From contig JADFRD010000011.1 in the NCBI GenBank assembly GCA_022561485.1, forward strand, positions 1-39,158: 39,158 nucleotides of DNA, written 5' to 3'. The DNA comes from Fidelibacterota bacterium. GTDB lineage: Bacteria > Fidelibacterota > Marinisomatia > Marinisomatales > TCS55. Within the stretch, counting starts at the first letter, position 1. Each line of letters starts with the position of its first letter. Under the pieces are notes generated by a model that worked only from the letters and a program-made list of their open reading frames with translations, ran no database searches and had not been told where the DNA came from. The position numbers and the translations under genes were made by a program. Shown here in pieces: positions 1-7,864 of this stretch.

Positions 1-63
1 AAATATCGTTTGACGAAGAACGGTGGCGCCCGGTGGGCACAAAGACGTCGAATCGTACGCTAA
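1..63 (+). other. Possible C-terminal tail of a gene cut by the window edge
   Basis: Frame 1 is open from the first base to a TAA at 61-63 and gives about 20 basic residues ending in WAQRRRIVR. The segment is more GC-rich than the DNA that follows and converges on the toxin gene. It could be the end of a plus-strand gene, but 20 codons are too few to recognise a family, and chance openness is quite possible. Confidence 0.2.
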
Positions 64-86
64 ATCTTTATGCGTTTAGGTGTGTT

Positions 87-422
87 TCACACATGAGTGT
101 ACAATAAGGCTAATTGAATTTTAATAGCTTTATTGATTTCGCTCATTTCATTTATTGTAAGTTTTCCAGCCTTATTAATTACACGTAGTTTGCTTACCGT
201 GGTTATTTGGTCAGCCATCGCTTTGCCTTTTTTACCGTTTAACATGATATATGATTCACTTGGATACAGTTTATCAATATTGCTTGTTAGAGGTATGACT
301 TGAATGCGATTAAGATATTTGTTTGATGCATCATTACTCACAATAACAGCCGGCCTTTTTTTTCTGATTTCACCACCAACTGAAGGATCAAAATTAATCC
401 ACCATACATCACCACGTTTCAT
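87..422 (-). CDS. MazF/PemK-type mRNA interferase toxin
   Basis: Toxin of a type II toxin-antitoxin pair, expected to cleave mRNA as a dimer. The N-terminus [18 protein letters not shown] is the classic start of the CcdB/MazF fold, followed by the [11 protein letters not shown] strand and a VIPLTSN strand, the usual core of PemK-like proteins. The ATG at 422 is preferred over a TTG at 437 because GAGGAA lies about seven bases upstream of it. This gives 111 residues, normal for MazF. It overlaps the end of the upstream antitoxin gene by 14 bases, so the two are translated from one mRNA. The RNA target sequence cannot be read from the protein. Family call is firm; toxicity in vivo is inferred. 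Confidence 0.88.
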   Translation of the reverse strand: MKRGDVWWINFDPSVGGEIRKKRPAVIVSNDASNKYLNRIQVIPLTSNIDKLYPSESYIMLNGKKGKAMADQITTVSKLRVINKAGKLTINEMSEINKAIKIQLALLYTHV

Positions 423-639
423 TGTGAAATTCCTCAATCGTCCCTTCAGTCCACTCTAATGCATCCTCTTCTCTTGATGAATCTTCAGACATTTGTTGGT
501 AAGCTAATTCCAATTCCTCATTGATTACTTTTGGTTTTACTAAATTTTCAATAAAGCGACTGATTTTTCGCTTTCCAACAACATGGTATAAAGCATTATA
601 AACTTGTTCGTCAATACTTATGGTCAATTTCTTTTGCAT
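409..639 (-). CDS. Antitoxin partner of the MazF-like toxin
   Basis: A 76-residue acidic protein directly upstream of, and overlapping, the MazF-like gene. Residues 1-35 contain a short strand followed by two helices ([19 protein letters not shown], then [12 protein letters not shown]), as in ribbon-helix-helix DNA-binding antitoxins. The rest is acidic and probably disordered, ending in a segment rich in E, D and W that would wrap the toxin. The ATG at 639 is chosen over a GTG at 651 because that GTG is part of the GAGGTG ribosome binding site. It is not an obvious MazE of the AbrB type, so the RHH assignment comes from pattern and context. Expected to repress its own promoter together with the toxin. 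Confidence 0.72.
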   Translation of the reverse strand: MQKKLTISIDEQVYNALYHVVGKRKISRFIENLVKPKVINEELELAYQQMSEDSSREEDALEWTEGTIEEFHNETW

Positions 640-656
640 TATTTTTTTCACCTCTT

Positions 657-673
657 TATACGACTAATATACG
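657..673 (-). promoter_or_regulatory. Direct repeat at the toxin-antitoxin promoter, candidate operator
   Basis: The hexamer TATACG occurs at 657-662 and 668-673, one 11-bp turn apart, just upstream of the antitoxin ribosome binding site. On the minus strand a TATATT (666-671) could be the -10 box, with a weak TTTGCT about 16 bases upstream. Two sites one helical turn apart on a TA promoter suit an RHH autorepressor. This is a pattern-based inference. Confidence 0.35.
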
Positions 674-953
674 TGTAATAGAGTAAAAGCAAAATATTTA
701 TCTGTGATTATTAAAGCCGCCTAATGATATCTATGTTCGTCTTTACCTGATAGAAAATATCGAATATTATTGACGGTGTGTCATTCTCACGGTTATTATT
801 GTTAACTCACGAGGTCAGCCTGCCTGCCTATTCAATCATCAAATCAACCCAGCCTGCGGCTGGCAGGCAATCAATCATTTTTACCTGCCGAAGGAACGTA
901 GGCAGGCATCCATGCTGACAAATTGAAAGATAGTAATTTGTAAGAAAGAAATG
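674..953. other. Gene-free stretch between the TA module and rpmB
   Basis: No convincing gene is seen on either strand. Short open frames here read through repeats and have no ribosome binding site. The stretch holds the repeat block at 816-909 and otherwise unremarkable AT-rich sequence. Confidence 0.6.
816..909. repeat. CCTGCC/GGCAGG palindromic repeat block, first copy
   Basis: The block contains GCCTGCCTGCC (819-829), a small hairpin GCCTGC-GGCTG-GCAGGC (852-868), and at 871-909 a 39-bp unit that recurs exactly at 1564-1602. Within that unit CCTGCC and GGCAGG form a stem around an 11-base loop. The unit is intergenic and does not look coding. It resembles the REP-like CCTGCC/GGCAGG repeats scattered through many uncultured bacterial genomes; family membership is from memory and not tested. 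Confidence 0.75.
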
Positions 954-983
954 TTGCATTAAATTCGCCGGCAAAATTATACA
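954..983 (+). promoter_or_regulatory. Likely rpmB promoter
   Basis: TTGCAT at 954-959 and TATACA at 978-983 are separated by 18 bases. Transcription would start near 990, leaving a very short leader before the rpmB ATG at 1003. Each box has two mismatches or fewer to sigma70 consensus. Confidence 0.45.
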
Positions 984-1002
984 CAAACAGGAAGAATTTA
1001 TT

Positions 1003-1239
1003 ATGAGTAGAATATGTGACGTCACCGGCAAAAAACCCATGTATGGAAACAATGTGAGCCATGCGCACAATAAAACACGCCGCCGGTTTAATATTAATCT
1101 TCAGAAGAAACGATTCTATCTACCCGACGAGAAACGCCATGTGACGCTGAATGTATCCACACAAGGTATGCGTTTGATTGATAAAAAAGGCATTACCAAA
1201 GTAGTTAAAGAGATGCGCACACGCGGAGTAAAAGTTTAA
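1003..1239 (+). CDS. rpmB: 50S ribosomal protein L28
   Basis: A 78-residue basic protein of the large ribosomal subunit. It begins [21 protein letters not shown], the standard L28 signature, followed by the NKTRRRF basic segment, the conserved VTLNVST strand, and the GMRLIDKKG segment, so the whole family length is present. The ATG follows AGGAAG with good spacing. Only one cysteine remains of the four that bind zinc in some L28 proteins, so it is the zinc-free form. It stands alone, without rpmG beside it, with its own promoter and a strong terminator, and is flanked by copies of the same 39-bp repeat. Expression is probably constitutive and high. Confidence 0.97.
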   Translation: MSRICDVTGKKPMYGNNVSHAHNKTRRRFNINLQKKRFYLPDEKRHVTLNVSTQGMRLIDKKGITKVVKEMRTRGVKV

Positions 1240-1264
1240 AAGACTTCATTACCCTCCAATTTGA

Positions 1265-1296
1265 AAAAACCCTTTGCTTTCCGGCAAAGGGTTTTT
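1265..1296 (+). terminator. Rho-independent terminator of rpmB
   Basis: A perfect 13-bp stem (1265-1277 with 1284-1296) encloses a 6-base loop. The right arm ends in GGG and five T residues; the left arm begins with A residues, so the structure may also stop transcription on the other strand. It lies 25 bases after the rpmB stop codon. Confidence 0.92.
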
Positions 1297-1345
1297 CGTT
1301 TTATGAACGAGAAGGTCTCAATCCAATATCTCCTAATTTAGAATA

Positions 1346-1445
1346 TTGTCATCGCGAATCTCTTTTTTTAATCGGGATGAAGCGATCCCCTTGGGTTTGC
1401 CGGCGGAAGGGGATTGCGTCGGTCGTGTCTCCCTCGCAATGACAC
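1346..1445. repeat. Long imperfect palindrome of the CATTGCGAGG type
   Basis: The outer arms are TTGTCATCGCGAATCTC at the left and CTCGCAATGACA at the right (nearly complementary). Inner arms are GCGATCCCCTT and AAGGGGATTGC, around a GC-rich centre. The whole region could fold into one long hairpin. The ends match the widely dispersed TGTCATTGCGAGG palindromic repeats of many bacteria, as remembered. It contains no reading frame and lies between the rpmB terminator and the end of ftsZ, typical for a mobile intergenic repeat. Confidence 0.7.
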
Positions 1446-1563
1446 TATCATTTATTTATTACTAAAACCAAACCTGTCTTCGCGAGCCGTTTGCTGCCTG
1501 CTCACCACATATATTTTTTAAAAGGAGACATCCAGGCCTATTTGCCCACAATCATCCAATCAT

Positions 1564-1602
1564 TCAATCATTTTTACCTGCCGAAGGAACGTAGGCAGGC
1601 AT
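1564..1602. repeat. 39-bp CCTGCC/GGCAGG repeat, second copy
   Basis: Identical over 39 bases to 871-909, including the CCTGCC...GGCAGG stem. It lies 26 bases beyond the ftsZ stop codon. Read on the minus strand, the stem could pause transcription at the end of the cell-wall cluster, but no T-run follows it, so it is not called a terminator. Confidence 0.85.
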
Positions 1603-1627
1603 TCATCCATTCAATTTTAGTTTAATC

Positions 1628-2818
1628 CTATTCATGTTGACGGCGGATAAAAGCAGGAATTTCTATCTCATCTCCATAAATAACGGGATTTGTGTCATCA
1701 AAATTGAATGTTGATACAGACGGTTGATTGCTTTTATAATCCTCTACAACTTTCCGGTTGAATAGAGGGACATTTTCCTGATCCGCCAGAATTCGTGTCT
1801 GCTTTTGCCTGGGAATTCCCATTATCTGCTTATCCTCTTTCACGACTTCTTTCGGAACTCTTTGATTAAATCCTGTTGCGATGACAGTCACACGAATTTC
1901 TTCAGTCATTCTCGGATCAATGACAGCGCCAAAAATAATATTGGCATCATCACCGGCTTCTTCAAAAATGATGGATGTGGCTTCATCCACTTCCATTAAT
2001 GTGAGATCCGGACCACCGGTAATATTGACCAATACGCCTTGCGCTCCGCTGATGGATGCGCTATCCAGTAATGGGCTGGAAATAGCCTGCTGCGCTGCCA
2101 ATACGGCTCGTTCTTCACCACTGGCAACACCGGTACCCATGATGGCGTCTCCCATATTTTTCATGATGGTTTCCACATCGGCAAAGTCCAGATTGATTAA
2201 TCCATGGACGTTTATCAAATCAGAAATACCTTTTGCTGCCTGGTGCAGAATGGAGTCTGCCAATTTAAACGCTTCTACAACAGTCGTTTTACTGTCAATG
2301 ATGGACATGAGTTTCTGATTGGGTATGGAAATGACCGTGTCGCAGGCTTTTCTTAAGTCGGATAAACCTCCAAGCCCGCGGTTCATCCGCTTTGGACCTT
2401 CAAAATTAAACGGGAGTGTAATAATTCCAACGGTCAGTATCTCCAATTCCTTGGCCATTTGTGCAATGGCGGATGCGGCGCCTGTTCCCGTACCGCCGCC
2501 CATCCCGGCGGTAATAAAGACCATGTCGGCTCCGTCAAGCACACTGGCAATGGCTTCCCGATCCGCTTCGGCTGCTTCTCTGCCAACATCCGTTTTTGCT
2601 CCGGCGCCAAGGCCTTTGGTAAGATTCTTACCAATTTGTATTTTATGCTTCGCCGCATTGTTATCCAGGTCTTGGGCATCTGTGTTGATTACGATAAAAT
2701 CAACGCCCTGCATTCCTGCTTGTATCATACGGTTAACAGCGTTTCCGCCGGCACCGCCTACTCCGATGACTTTCAGTTTGGCTTTTTGTTCAGCCATACT
2801 ATCAAATTCAAATAACAT
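1628..2818 (-). CDS. ftsZ: Cell division protein FtsZ
   Basis: Tubulin-like GTPase that polymerises into the cytokinetic ring. The 396-residue protein has the nucleotide-binding T1 loop GVGGAGGNA near residue 19, the tubulin signature GGGTGTG at 107-113, and the T7 catalytic loop NLDFADV at 209-215, which hydrolyses GTP in the neighbouring subunit. A variable linker of about 60 residues leads to the conserved C-terminal peptide IPAFIRRQ, which binds FtsA and other partners. The ATG at 2818 follows AAAGGAG with eight bases of spacing, the strongest ribosome binding site in the cluster. It is last in the dcw operon and is set apart from ftsA by 152 bases, so it may have extra independent control. 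Confidence 0.98.
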   Translation of the reverse strand: MLFEFDSMAEQKAKLKVIGVGGAGGNAVNRMIQAGMQGVDFIVINTDAQDLDNNAAKHKIQIGKNLTKGLGAGAKTDVGREAAEADREAIASVLDGADMVFITAGMGGGTGTGAASAIAQMAKELEILTVGIITLPFNFEGPKRMNRGLGGLSDLRKACDTVISIPNQKLMSIIDSKTTVVEAFKLADSILHQAAKGISDLINVHGLINLDFADVETIMKNMGDAIMGTGVASGEERAVLAAQQAISSPLLDSASISGAQGVLVNITGGPDLTLMEVDEATSIIFEEAGDDANIIFGAVIDPRMTEEIRVTVIATGFNQRVPKEVVKEDKQIMGIPRQKQTRILADQENVPLFNRKVVEDYKSNQPSVSTFNFDDTNPVIYGDEIEIPAFIRRQHE

Positions 2819-2908
2819 AGGTGTTCTCCTTTAGTTTGGTCGTTTGGTATGTGGTTATTTTCAAAATAAGTCTGGCATAAGTGACACTCAATTCAAGAGA
2901 CCCCTCTT

Positions 2909-2940
2909 ACCTGCCTGCCGTAGTCGCAGCGAAGGCTGGG
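2909..2940. repeat. CCTGCCTGCC-type repeat in the ftsA-ftsZ gap
   Basis: ACCTGCCTGCCGTAG followed by GCGAAGGCTGGG forms an imperfect inverted repeat of the same wording as the blocks at 816-909 and 1564-1602. It is the only repeat of this type inside the otherwise compact dcw cluster and largely accounts for the unusual 152-base gap between ftsA and ftsZ. Confidence 0.55.
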
Positions 2941-2970
2941 GGTACAATATTATGACTATCCATTGCTGGT

Positions 2971-4245
2971 TTAATAGAATCCTTTAATCCAGTGTTTGAG
3001 CCAATCGACGGCTCGTTCAAATGTTGGTTTTCCGGGCATGGATGTTGGAGACAACTCACGTTTGACATCCTCCCAACGTGTCAGCCCGATGACGGTAGTG
3101 AACTCTGCTTCGGATGCAATATCTATTGCACCGCTCATATTTTTCGGAATGCCTTTACGCACTCTCATTTTGAAAATTTCTTCTGCCAGAGGAGTAATGT
3201 TCCGCAATTGAGCTCCGCCGCCGGTTAACACGACTCCATAAGTCAATTGGTCTCGAATATCCGCACGGTGGATTTCTTTTGCGATGAGCTGGAGAATTTC
3301 AACAGCCCGTGCTTCAACGTATCTGGATAACTCGTGTTCAGAAACTTTTCTGGCTAATCCACCATTTTTTACAGGAAGGTCAAATTCCAATTCAGTAGAA
3401 GACATGGATGCTTTCGCAGACGCATATTTTCTCTTGATATTTTCGGCGTCTTCAATCCCGATTTGAAGCATGACTGCAATATCATTGGTTATACTGTTTG
3501 CACCAATTCCCAATACAGCAGAGTGACGAATTCCATCTTCATGATAAACCACGATTTCTGTTGTTCCTCCGCCGATATTCACAATGGCAACACCCAAATC
3601 TTTTTCATCTGCGTCCAACGTTGTTAACGCACAAGCCAGACCCTGGAAAACAAGACCGTCTACTTTAATGCCCAGCTCTTCCGTACAATTAACCAAATTT
3701 TTAGCTGCGGTGCTTGGAACCGTTATCAAATGGACTTTCGCTTCCAACCTTCGTCCTGACATGCCCACCGGATCTTTAATTTTGTCCATCGTATCAATGA
3801 CGTATTCCTGCGGAAGAACATGCATAATATCTCGATCAGCAGGGAGGGAGAGGGCTCGAGCCATTTCCATCACCCGGAATACATCATGTTCCGTAATCTC
3901 ATTCTCAATAGGAATCGTGGAATGCTGGCTTCGTTGAATAGCGATGGTTCCTTGTGTATTGATACCGCGTATATTTTCTCCGGAAATACTTAATACCGCT
4001 TTTTCTACTTTGTGCCCGGACATGAGTTCTGCATCTTTCACAGCTGCTTCCATTGCATCCATCAATTTATCACGGTGAATGACCGAACCGTTTTTCAATC
4101 CGGCTGATGGAGCTCGCCCAAGTCCCAGCAATTTTATTTCATCATTTTCCAGCGATTTCTCAACGATTGCGCACGTAATAAATGATGAACCCACATCCAA
4201 ACCGATTCTTAATTGCTGTGAATTATTTTTATGGATATGCTTCAT
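2971..4245 (-). CDS. ftsA: Cell division protein FtsA
   Basis: Actin-like ATPase that ties FtsZ filaments to the inner membrane and recruits later divisome proteins. The 424-residue protein has the phosphate 1 motif IGLDVGSSFITC at the N-terminus, a 1C-type SHS2 subdomain segment (KVEKAVLSISGENIRG), the phosphate 2 motif VNIGGGTTEIVVY in the middle and the adenosine motif VVLTGGGAQL toward the end. The last 16 residues, FERAVDWLKHWIKGFY, form the amphipathic membrane-targeting helix, so the protein is intact. Its ATG overlaps the end of ftsQ by four bases, so the two genes are probably translationally coupled. Confidence 0.96.
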   Translation of the reverse strand: MKHIHKNNSQQLRIGLDVGSSFITCAIVEKSLENDEIKLLGLGRAPSAGLKNGSVIHRDKLMDAMEAAVKDAELMSGHKVEKAVLSISGENIRGINTQGTIAIQRSQHSTIPIENEITEHDVFRVMEMARALSLPADRDIMHVLPQEYVIDTMDKIKDPVGMSGRRLEAKVHLITVPSTAAKNLVNCTEELGIKVDGLVFQGLACALTTLDADEKDLGVAIVNIGGGTTEIVVYHEDGIRHSAVLGIGANSITNDIAVMLQIGIEDAENIKRKYASAKASMSSTELEFDLPVKNGGLARKVSEHELSRYVEARAVEILQLIAKEIHRADIRDQLTYGVVLTGGGAQLRNITPLAEEIFKMRVRKGIPKNMSGAIDIASEAEFTTVIGLTRWEDVKRELSPTSMPGKPTFERAVDWLKHWIKGFY

Positions 4246-5003
4246 GTTCGCACCTTTGCGATAATTTGACGATTATAACGCAAGTCTAACAATGTATAAT
4301 AATTTAATCCTCTATTCACCGGGAGCGATTGTGCAAACGAATTCAGAATTTGTATTTTTTCCCAAATTCTGTCTTTCCCTAAAATGACTTTTGTAGGATA
4401 ATCTGCCAGTATTAATACGAAATCATCATTGCTGCTCAGAGTTATTTCAGAAAGATTGTCATATAAACTTGGATACAATTTCATGATTTGATCGATGACC
4501 GTTACCGACTCCAGGACTTTTAAAGATATGGTTTGATGTCCGATGGGATAAAGTTCCCGAGCAGAATTAAATCCGGACATGATGGGGATTATTTTATCTC
4601 CGACTTTACCTAAATCCGGAAGAACAACTCCTTCGTTATCAATATATAAAATGGGTTTCATATTCAGAAGGGCAATGGGCACTCGTTCCACAATTTCAAT
4701 ATTTAATGTGTTTGGGAATGTTTTGCTTACTCTTGCAGCATGGACAAATGGATGACTTTCTAATAACATTCCAACTTCACGTACATCAATTTCGTCTATA
4801 GAAACTCCCACCAATGGTGAAAGTGATCCATAATATTCATTTTCATCAATAATCTTTGGTCCCCGAATTTCAATATTGTTTAACAGGTTAAATTCTGTAT
4901 AAACAGACCAATTAAATGATAGCCATGATAATCCGATTACAATTATTGTTAATGAGGTACCGATGACTAAACGCCAATTCATCTGTTTCTTTTTCTTATT
5001 CAT
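4242..5003 (-). CDS. ftsQ: Cell division protein FtsQ/DivIB
   Basis: Bitopic divisome protein linking early and late division proteins. The 253-residue protein has a basic cytoplasmic tail (MNKKKKQMNWR), one membrane segment at about 12-34, and then a POTRA domain starting near FNLLNNIEIRG and including HPFVHAARVSKTFPNTLNIEIVER, a hallmark segment of FtsQ. The beta domain with a YPTKVILGKDRIWEKIQIL segment follows, which matches the FtsQ C-terminal region (VILG followed by KI..L). It overlaps murB and ftsA by four bases each. Sequence conservation in this family is low, but position and domain order make the call secure. Confidence 0.93.
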   Translation of the reverse strand: MNKKKKQMNWRLVIGTSLTIIVIGLSWLSFNWSVYTEFNLLNNIEIRGPKIIDENEYYGSLSPLVGVSIDEIDVREVGMLLESHPFVHAARVSKTFPNTLNIEIVERVPIALLNMKPILYIDNEGVVLPDLGKVGDKIIPIMSGFNSARELYPIGHQTISLKVLESVTVIDQIMKLYPSLYDNLSEITLSSNDDFVLILADYPTKVILGKDRIWEKIQILNSFAQSLPVNRGLNYYTLLDLRYNRQIIAKVRT

Positions 5004-5911
5004 GATTGAAAAACATCCTTTGGGAATCCCAATGTTTTTATTTCGAGGTCCAACGTAATATTAAACTTTTCCTGTACTTTTTTGCGGGCAATGCGAATAA
5101 GATTTATTATATCGCCGGCTTTTGCCTGCCCATGATTAATGAAAAAATTGGCGTGATGTGTAGAAATTTCTGCTTCACCACAATGTGTACCCTTAAGGCC
5201 GGCTTTATCAATTAAATAACCGGCTGCAAGATCGGGTTTTGGATTTTTGAATACACTTCCGGCGGATCGGAAGCGAAGTGGTTGATTTATTTTTCTTCCC
5301 TTACTGGCGATGTTACGATTTTTCGAAATCATCTCTGATGGTTCTTCTTTCAGTTCAAAATTGGCACTGATTATTATTTCATTTTCTTTAAACGTAGAAT
5401 GTCTGTAACTGAAATCAATGTCACCGGCATCATATTGATTAATACTCCCTGAAAGGGTCATAACCTTTACATTAATTAAACAATTTGATATTTCACCACC
5501 AAACGCGCCGGCATTCATAATCAACGCACCGCCTAGAGTTCCCGGAACGCCGATCATACTTTCCAAACCGCTTAAATGTTGTTTCATACTTTCTTTAACC
5601 AAATGCCCAAGCATGACACCTGATTCTGCATAGATTTTATTTCCGGATATTTCCAGTTTTCTAAAAGATTTTCCTAATGTGATAACCAAGCCGTCTATTC
5701 CTTCATCAGCAACCAGCAGGTTTGATCCTGAACCAACAAAAAACGTTGGGAGTGAGTATGTATTGGCAAAATGCAATATTTCACTTAAGTCGGATGTATC
5801 CCGGGGAGTTATATACGCCCAAGCCGGACCGCCGATTCCGTATGATGTATGTGCAGACATAGGTTCATTTTCCAGAAGCATCCCTTTGACTATTCGTTTC
5901 AATTCTGCCAT
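5000..5911 (-). CDS. murB: UDP-N-acetylenolpyruvoylglucosamine reductase MurB
   Basis: FAD- and NADPH-dependent cytoplasmic enzyme that reduces UDP-GlcNAc-enolpyruvate to UDP-MurNAc. FAD-binding motifs are visible: TSYGIGGPA near the start, VGSGSNLLVADEGIDG, and GVPGTLGGALIMNAGAFGG. The catalytic serine lies in RFRSAGSVFKNP, and the C-terminal HANFFINHGQAKAGDI segment is typical. Its SYRHSTFK segment replaces the extra loops of the E. coli type, so it looks like a type II MurB. The ATG at 5911 is chosen over a GTG at 5920 because AAGGTGG lies just upstream; the product is 303 residues. murA is not in this window. Confidence 0.96.
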   Translation of the reverse strand: MAELKRIVKGMLLENEPMSAHTSYGIGGPAWAYITPRDTSDLSEILHFANTYSLPTFFVGSGSNLLVADEGIDGLVITLGKSFRKLEISGNKIYAESGVMLGHLVKESMKQHLSGLESMIGVPGTLGGALIMNAGAFGGEISNCLINVKVMTLSGSINQYDAGDIDFSYRHSTFKENEIIISANFELKEEPSEMISKNRNIASKGRKINQPLRFRSAGSVFKNPKPDLAAGYLIDKAGLKGTHCGEAEISTHHANFFINHGQAKAGDIINLIRIARKKVQEKFNITLDLEIKTLGFPKDVFQS

Positions 5912-5921
5912 ATGATCCACC

Positions 5922-7310
5922 TTATGCTGCAGCCTCCAGTGATTTTAAATGTTCAAAATATTTTTCAGAATAACGCCAAATTGTCCCGGCCCCTATGGTG
6001 ATAATCATATCTCCCGGTTGAGCAATAGTGTCTAAATGGCTGGATAAATCATCAAGGTTGGGTACATAATGGACATGTTTATGACCGGCTTTACGTGCAG
6101 CATTAGCAACGAGTGCACCAGTGATTCCCTTGATGGGTTTTTCCCGCGCCGGATAAATATCGGTTACGATTAACACATCGGAATTTTGAAATGCCAAAGC
6201 AAAATCTTCGTAAAAATCCCTGGTTCGGGTGAATAAATGAGGTTGAAATACGGAAACGATTCTACGTTTCCAACCATTTTTGGCTGCATTTAGGGTGGCC
6301 TTAACTTCCGTTGGATGATGGGCGTAATCATCTACCACCATAATATCATTGGCCGTGCCCCTAATTTCAAACCGCCTCCGCACACCGTTATAGGCTTTCA
6401 ACCCCTTGGCGATGGTATCAATTTTTAGTCCCATTTCCATTCCTACTGCGACGGCAGCCAGAGAATTCAACACATTATGTTCACCGGGAACATTCAGTGT
6501 AATTGTACCATTTTCCTGCCCATGAACATAGAGTGTATAAACCGTCTGGGATTCATTATAACAAATATTATCAGCACCTATGTCTGCATGTTCATTAAAA
6601 CCATAGCTGATAATCGGACGCTTTATTTCAGGTAAAATTTCTTGTAAAGCTGGGGAATCTATGCAGGCGATCACAGCTCCATAAAAGGGTGCGGAATTGG
6701 CAAATTGTAAAAAGGCTTGTTGAAGATCATCAATATCATTATAACAATCCGTGTGTTCCAGATCAATATTCGTTATCACACTGATTGTAGGACGTAACGC
6801 CAGGAAACTGCGATCAAATTCATCTGCTTCCACCACGATAATATCACCGGCGCCAAGTTGGGTATTGGAATCAATGGTTTTAACCAATCCGCCCACCACA
6901 AGCGTCGGGTCTAAATGTCCCTCTGTTAATACGTTGCCTATCATGGAAGACGTTGTTGTTTTTCCATGGGTTCCGCCCACGCCAATGCTCGTTTCTTTAA
7001 CAGCAATAAGTTCACCGAGCATTTCAGCGCGACGTATAACGGGAATATTCTTTTCATGAGCGGCGATGATTTCAGGATTATCATTTTGCACAGCGCTTGA
7101 ATACACCAATACATCCGCATCGGTCAGATTAACTGCACTGTGACCCATGTGGATATCCGCACCGAGTCTGATCAATTTTTCAATAATAGTTGATTCATTG
7201 ATGTCCGAACCACTGACATCAAAGCCAAGATTCATTAGCAATTCAGCTATACCGCTCATGCCGATTCCGCCAATACCGACAAAATGAACTTTTTTCACTT
7301 TACGGAACAT
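5922..7310 (-). CDS. murC: UDP-N-acetylmuramate--L-alanine ligase MurC
   Basis: First of the ATP-dependent Mur ligases, adding L-alanine to UDP-MurNAc in the cytoplasm. The 462-residue protein has an N-terminal Rossmann domain with HFVGIGGIGMSG, the ATP-binding loop GTHGKTT at 113-119, the central EADEFDRSFL and ITNIDLEHTDCY segments, and a C-terminal domain with VVDDYAHHPTEVKATL. Full family length is present. Its start codon overlaps the stop of murG by one base, and it ends ten bases before murB, so all three are co-transcribed. Confidence 0.98.
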   Translation of the reverse strand: MFRKVKKVHFVGIGGIGMSGIAELLMNLGFDVSGSDINESTIIEKLIRLGADIHMGHSAVNLTDADVLVYSSAVQNDNPEIIAAHEKNIPVIRRAEMLGELIAVKETSIGVGGTHGKTTTSSMIGNVLTEGHLDPTLVVGGLVKTIDSNTQLGAGDIIVVEADEFDRSFLALRPTISVITNIDLEHTDCYNDIDDLQQAFLQFANSAPFYGAVIACIDSPALQEILPEIKRPIISYGFNEHADIGADNICYNESQTVYTLYVHGQENGTITLNVPGEHNVLNSLAAVAVGMEMGLKIDTIAKGLKAYNGVRRRFEIRGTANDIMVVDDYAHHPTEVKATLNAAKNGWKRRIVSVFQPHLFTRTRDFYEDFALAFQNSDVLIVTDIYPAREKPIKGITGALVANAARKAGHKHVHYVPNLDDLSSHLDTIAQPGDMIITIGAGTIWRYSEKYFEHLKSLEAAA

Positions 7311-7864
7311 TAAGCGCCGACTTTTTCTAAAATATGATCAACAATAACAGAAACAGCTTCCGGCTTTCCAAATGCTTTCGAGCTTTTAGACATCTTATTC
7401 AATGTGTGTTCGTTATTTAGTAAATTGTTTATCAAGACAGTTAAATTTTTTGAACTCATCTCTGATTCAGGAAGCATTTTGGCTGCGCCTTGTTCTTCTA
7501 AGGCTTTTGCATTGTGTGTTTGATGATCTGCTGCCGCTGAAGGGAGAGGGATAAGTACACTGGGAAGCCCGCATACCGTTATTTCGGCGATGGTTAATGC
7601 TCCGGCTCTGGATAAGGTTAGGTCTGCCAAGGCATAGGCACTTTTCATATCATCAATAAATGGTTTTATGCGAATAGATTCTGTTTCATGATGTTTTAAT
7701 TGTTCATAATGGCTGGTTCCTGTCTGCCAAAGAACTTGAATATCATTCAGTTCATTGACCATATCCGAAACACACCGATTGATGGCAGCCGATCCTTGAC
7801 TACCGCCAAAAATAAAGAGTGTCTTTTTATCATCCATTAAGTCAAATTGCTTAAGAGCTGTCAT
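7310..7864 (-). CDS. murG: MurG, C-terminal (UDP-GlcNAc-binding) part, after a frameshift
   Basis: This frame encodes the nucleotide-sugar-binding half of MurG: FIFGGSQGSAAINR, then the LWQTGTSHYEQL and IKPFIDDMKSAYALADLTLSRAGALTIAEI segments and PLPSAAADHQTHNA, all hallmarks of the family. It continues the homology exactly where the upstream ORF loses it. The nominal ATG at 7864 overlaps the upstream stop codon as ATGA, but codons before that ATG still encode family sequence (NVIPAGNPVR, with the conserved GNPVR), so the real protein is probably a fusion of both frames. If rejoined, MurG would be about 363 residues, the normal length. A separately translated half made by stop-start coupling is a less likely alternative. 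Confidence 0.85.
   Translation of the reverse strand: MTALKQFDLMDDKKTLFIFGGSQGSAAINRCVSDMVNELNDIQVLWQTGTSHYEQLKHHETESIRIKPFIDDMKSAYALADLTLSRAGALTIAEITVCGLPSVLIPLPSAAADHQTHNAKALEEQGAAKMLPESEMSSKNLTVLINNLLNNEHTLNKMSKSSKAFGKPEAVSVIVDHILEKVGA

Noticed and set aside
828..1070. Minus-strand frame over the rpmB start
   Set aside because: It crosses repeat DNA and the rpmB promoter; composition is not protein-like.
1881..2834. Long open frames on the plus strand opposite ftsZ
   Set aside because: They lie entirely in the antisense of a well-conserved gene, have no ribosome binding site and give low-complexity serine- and alanine-rich products.
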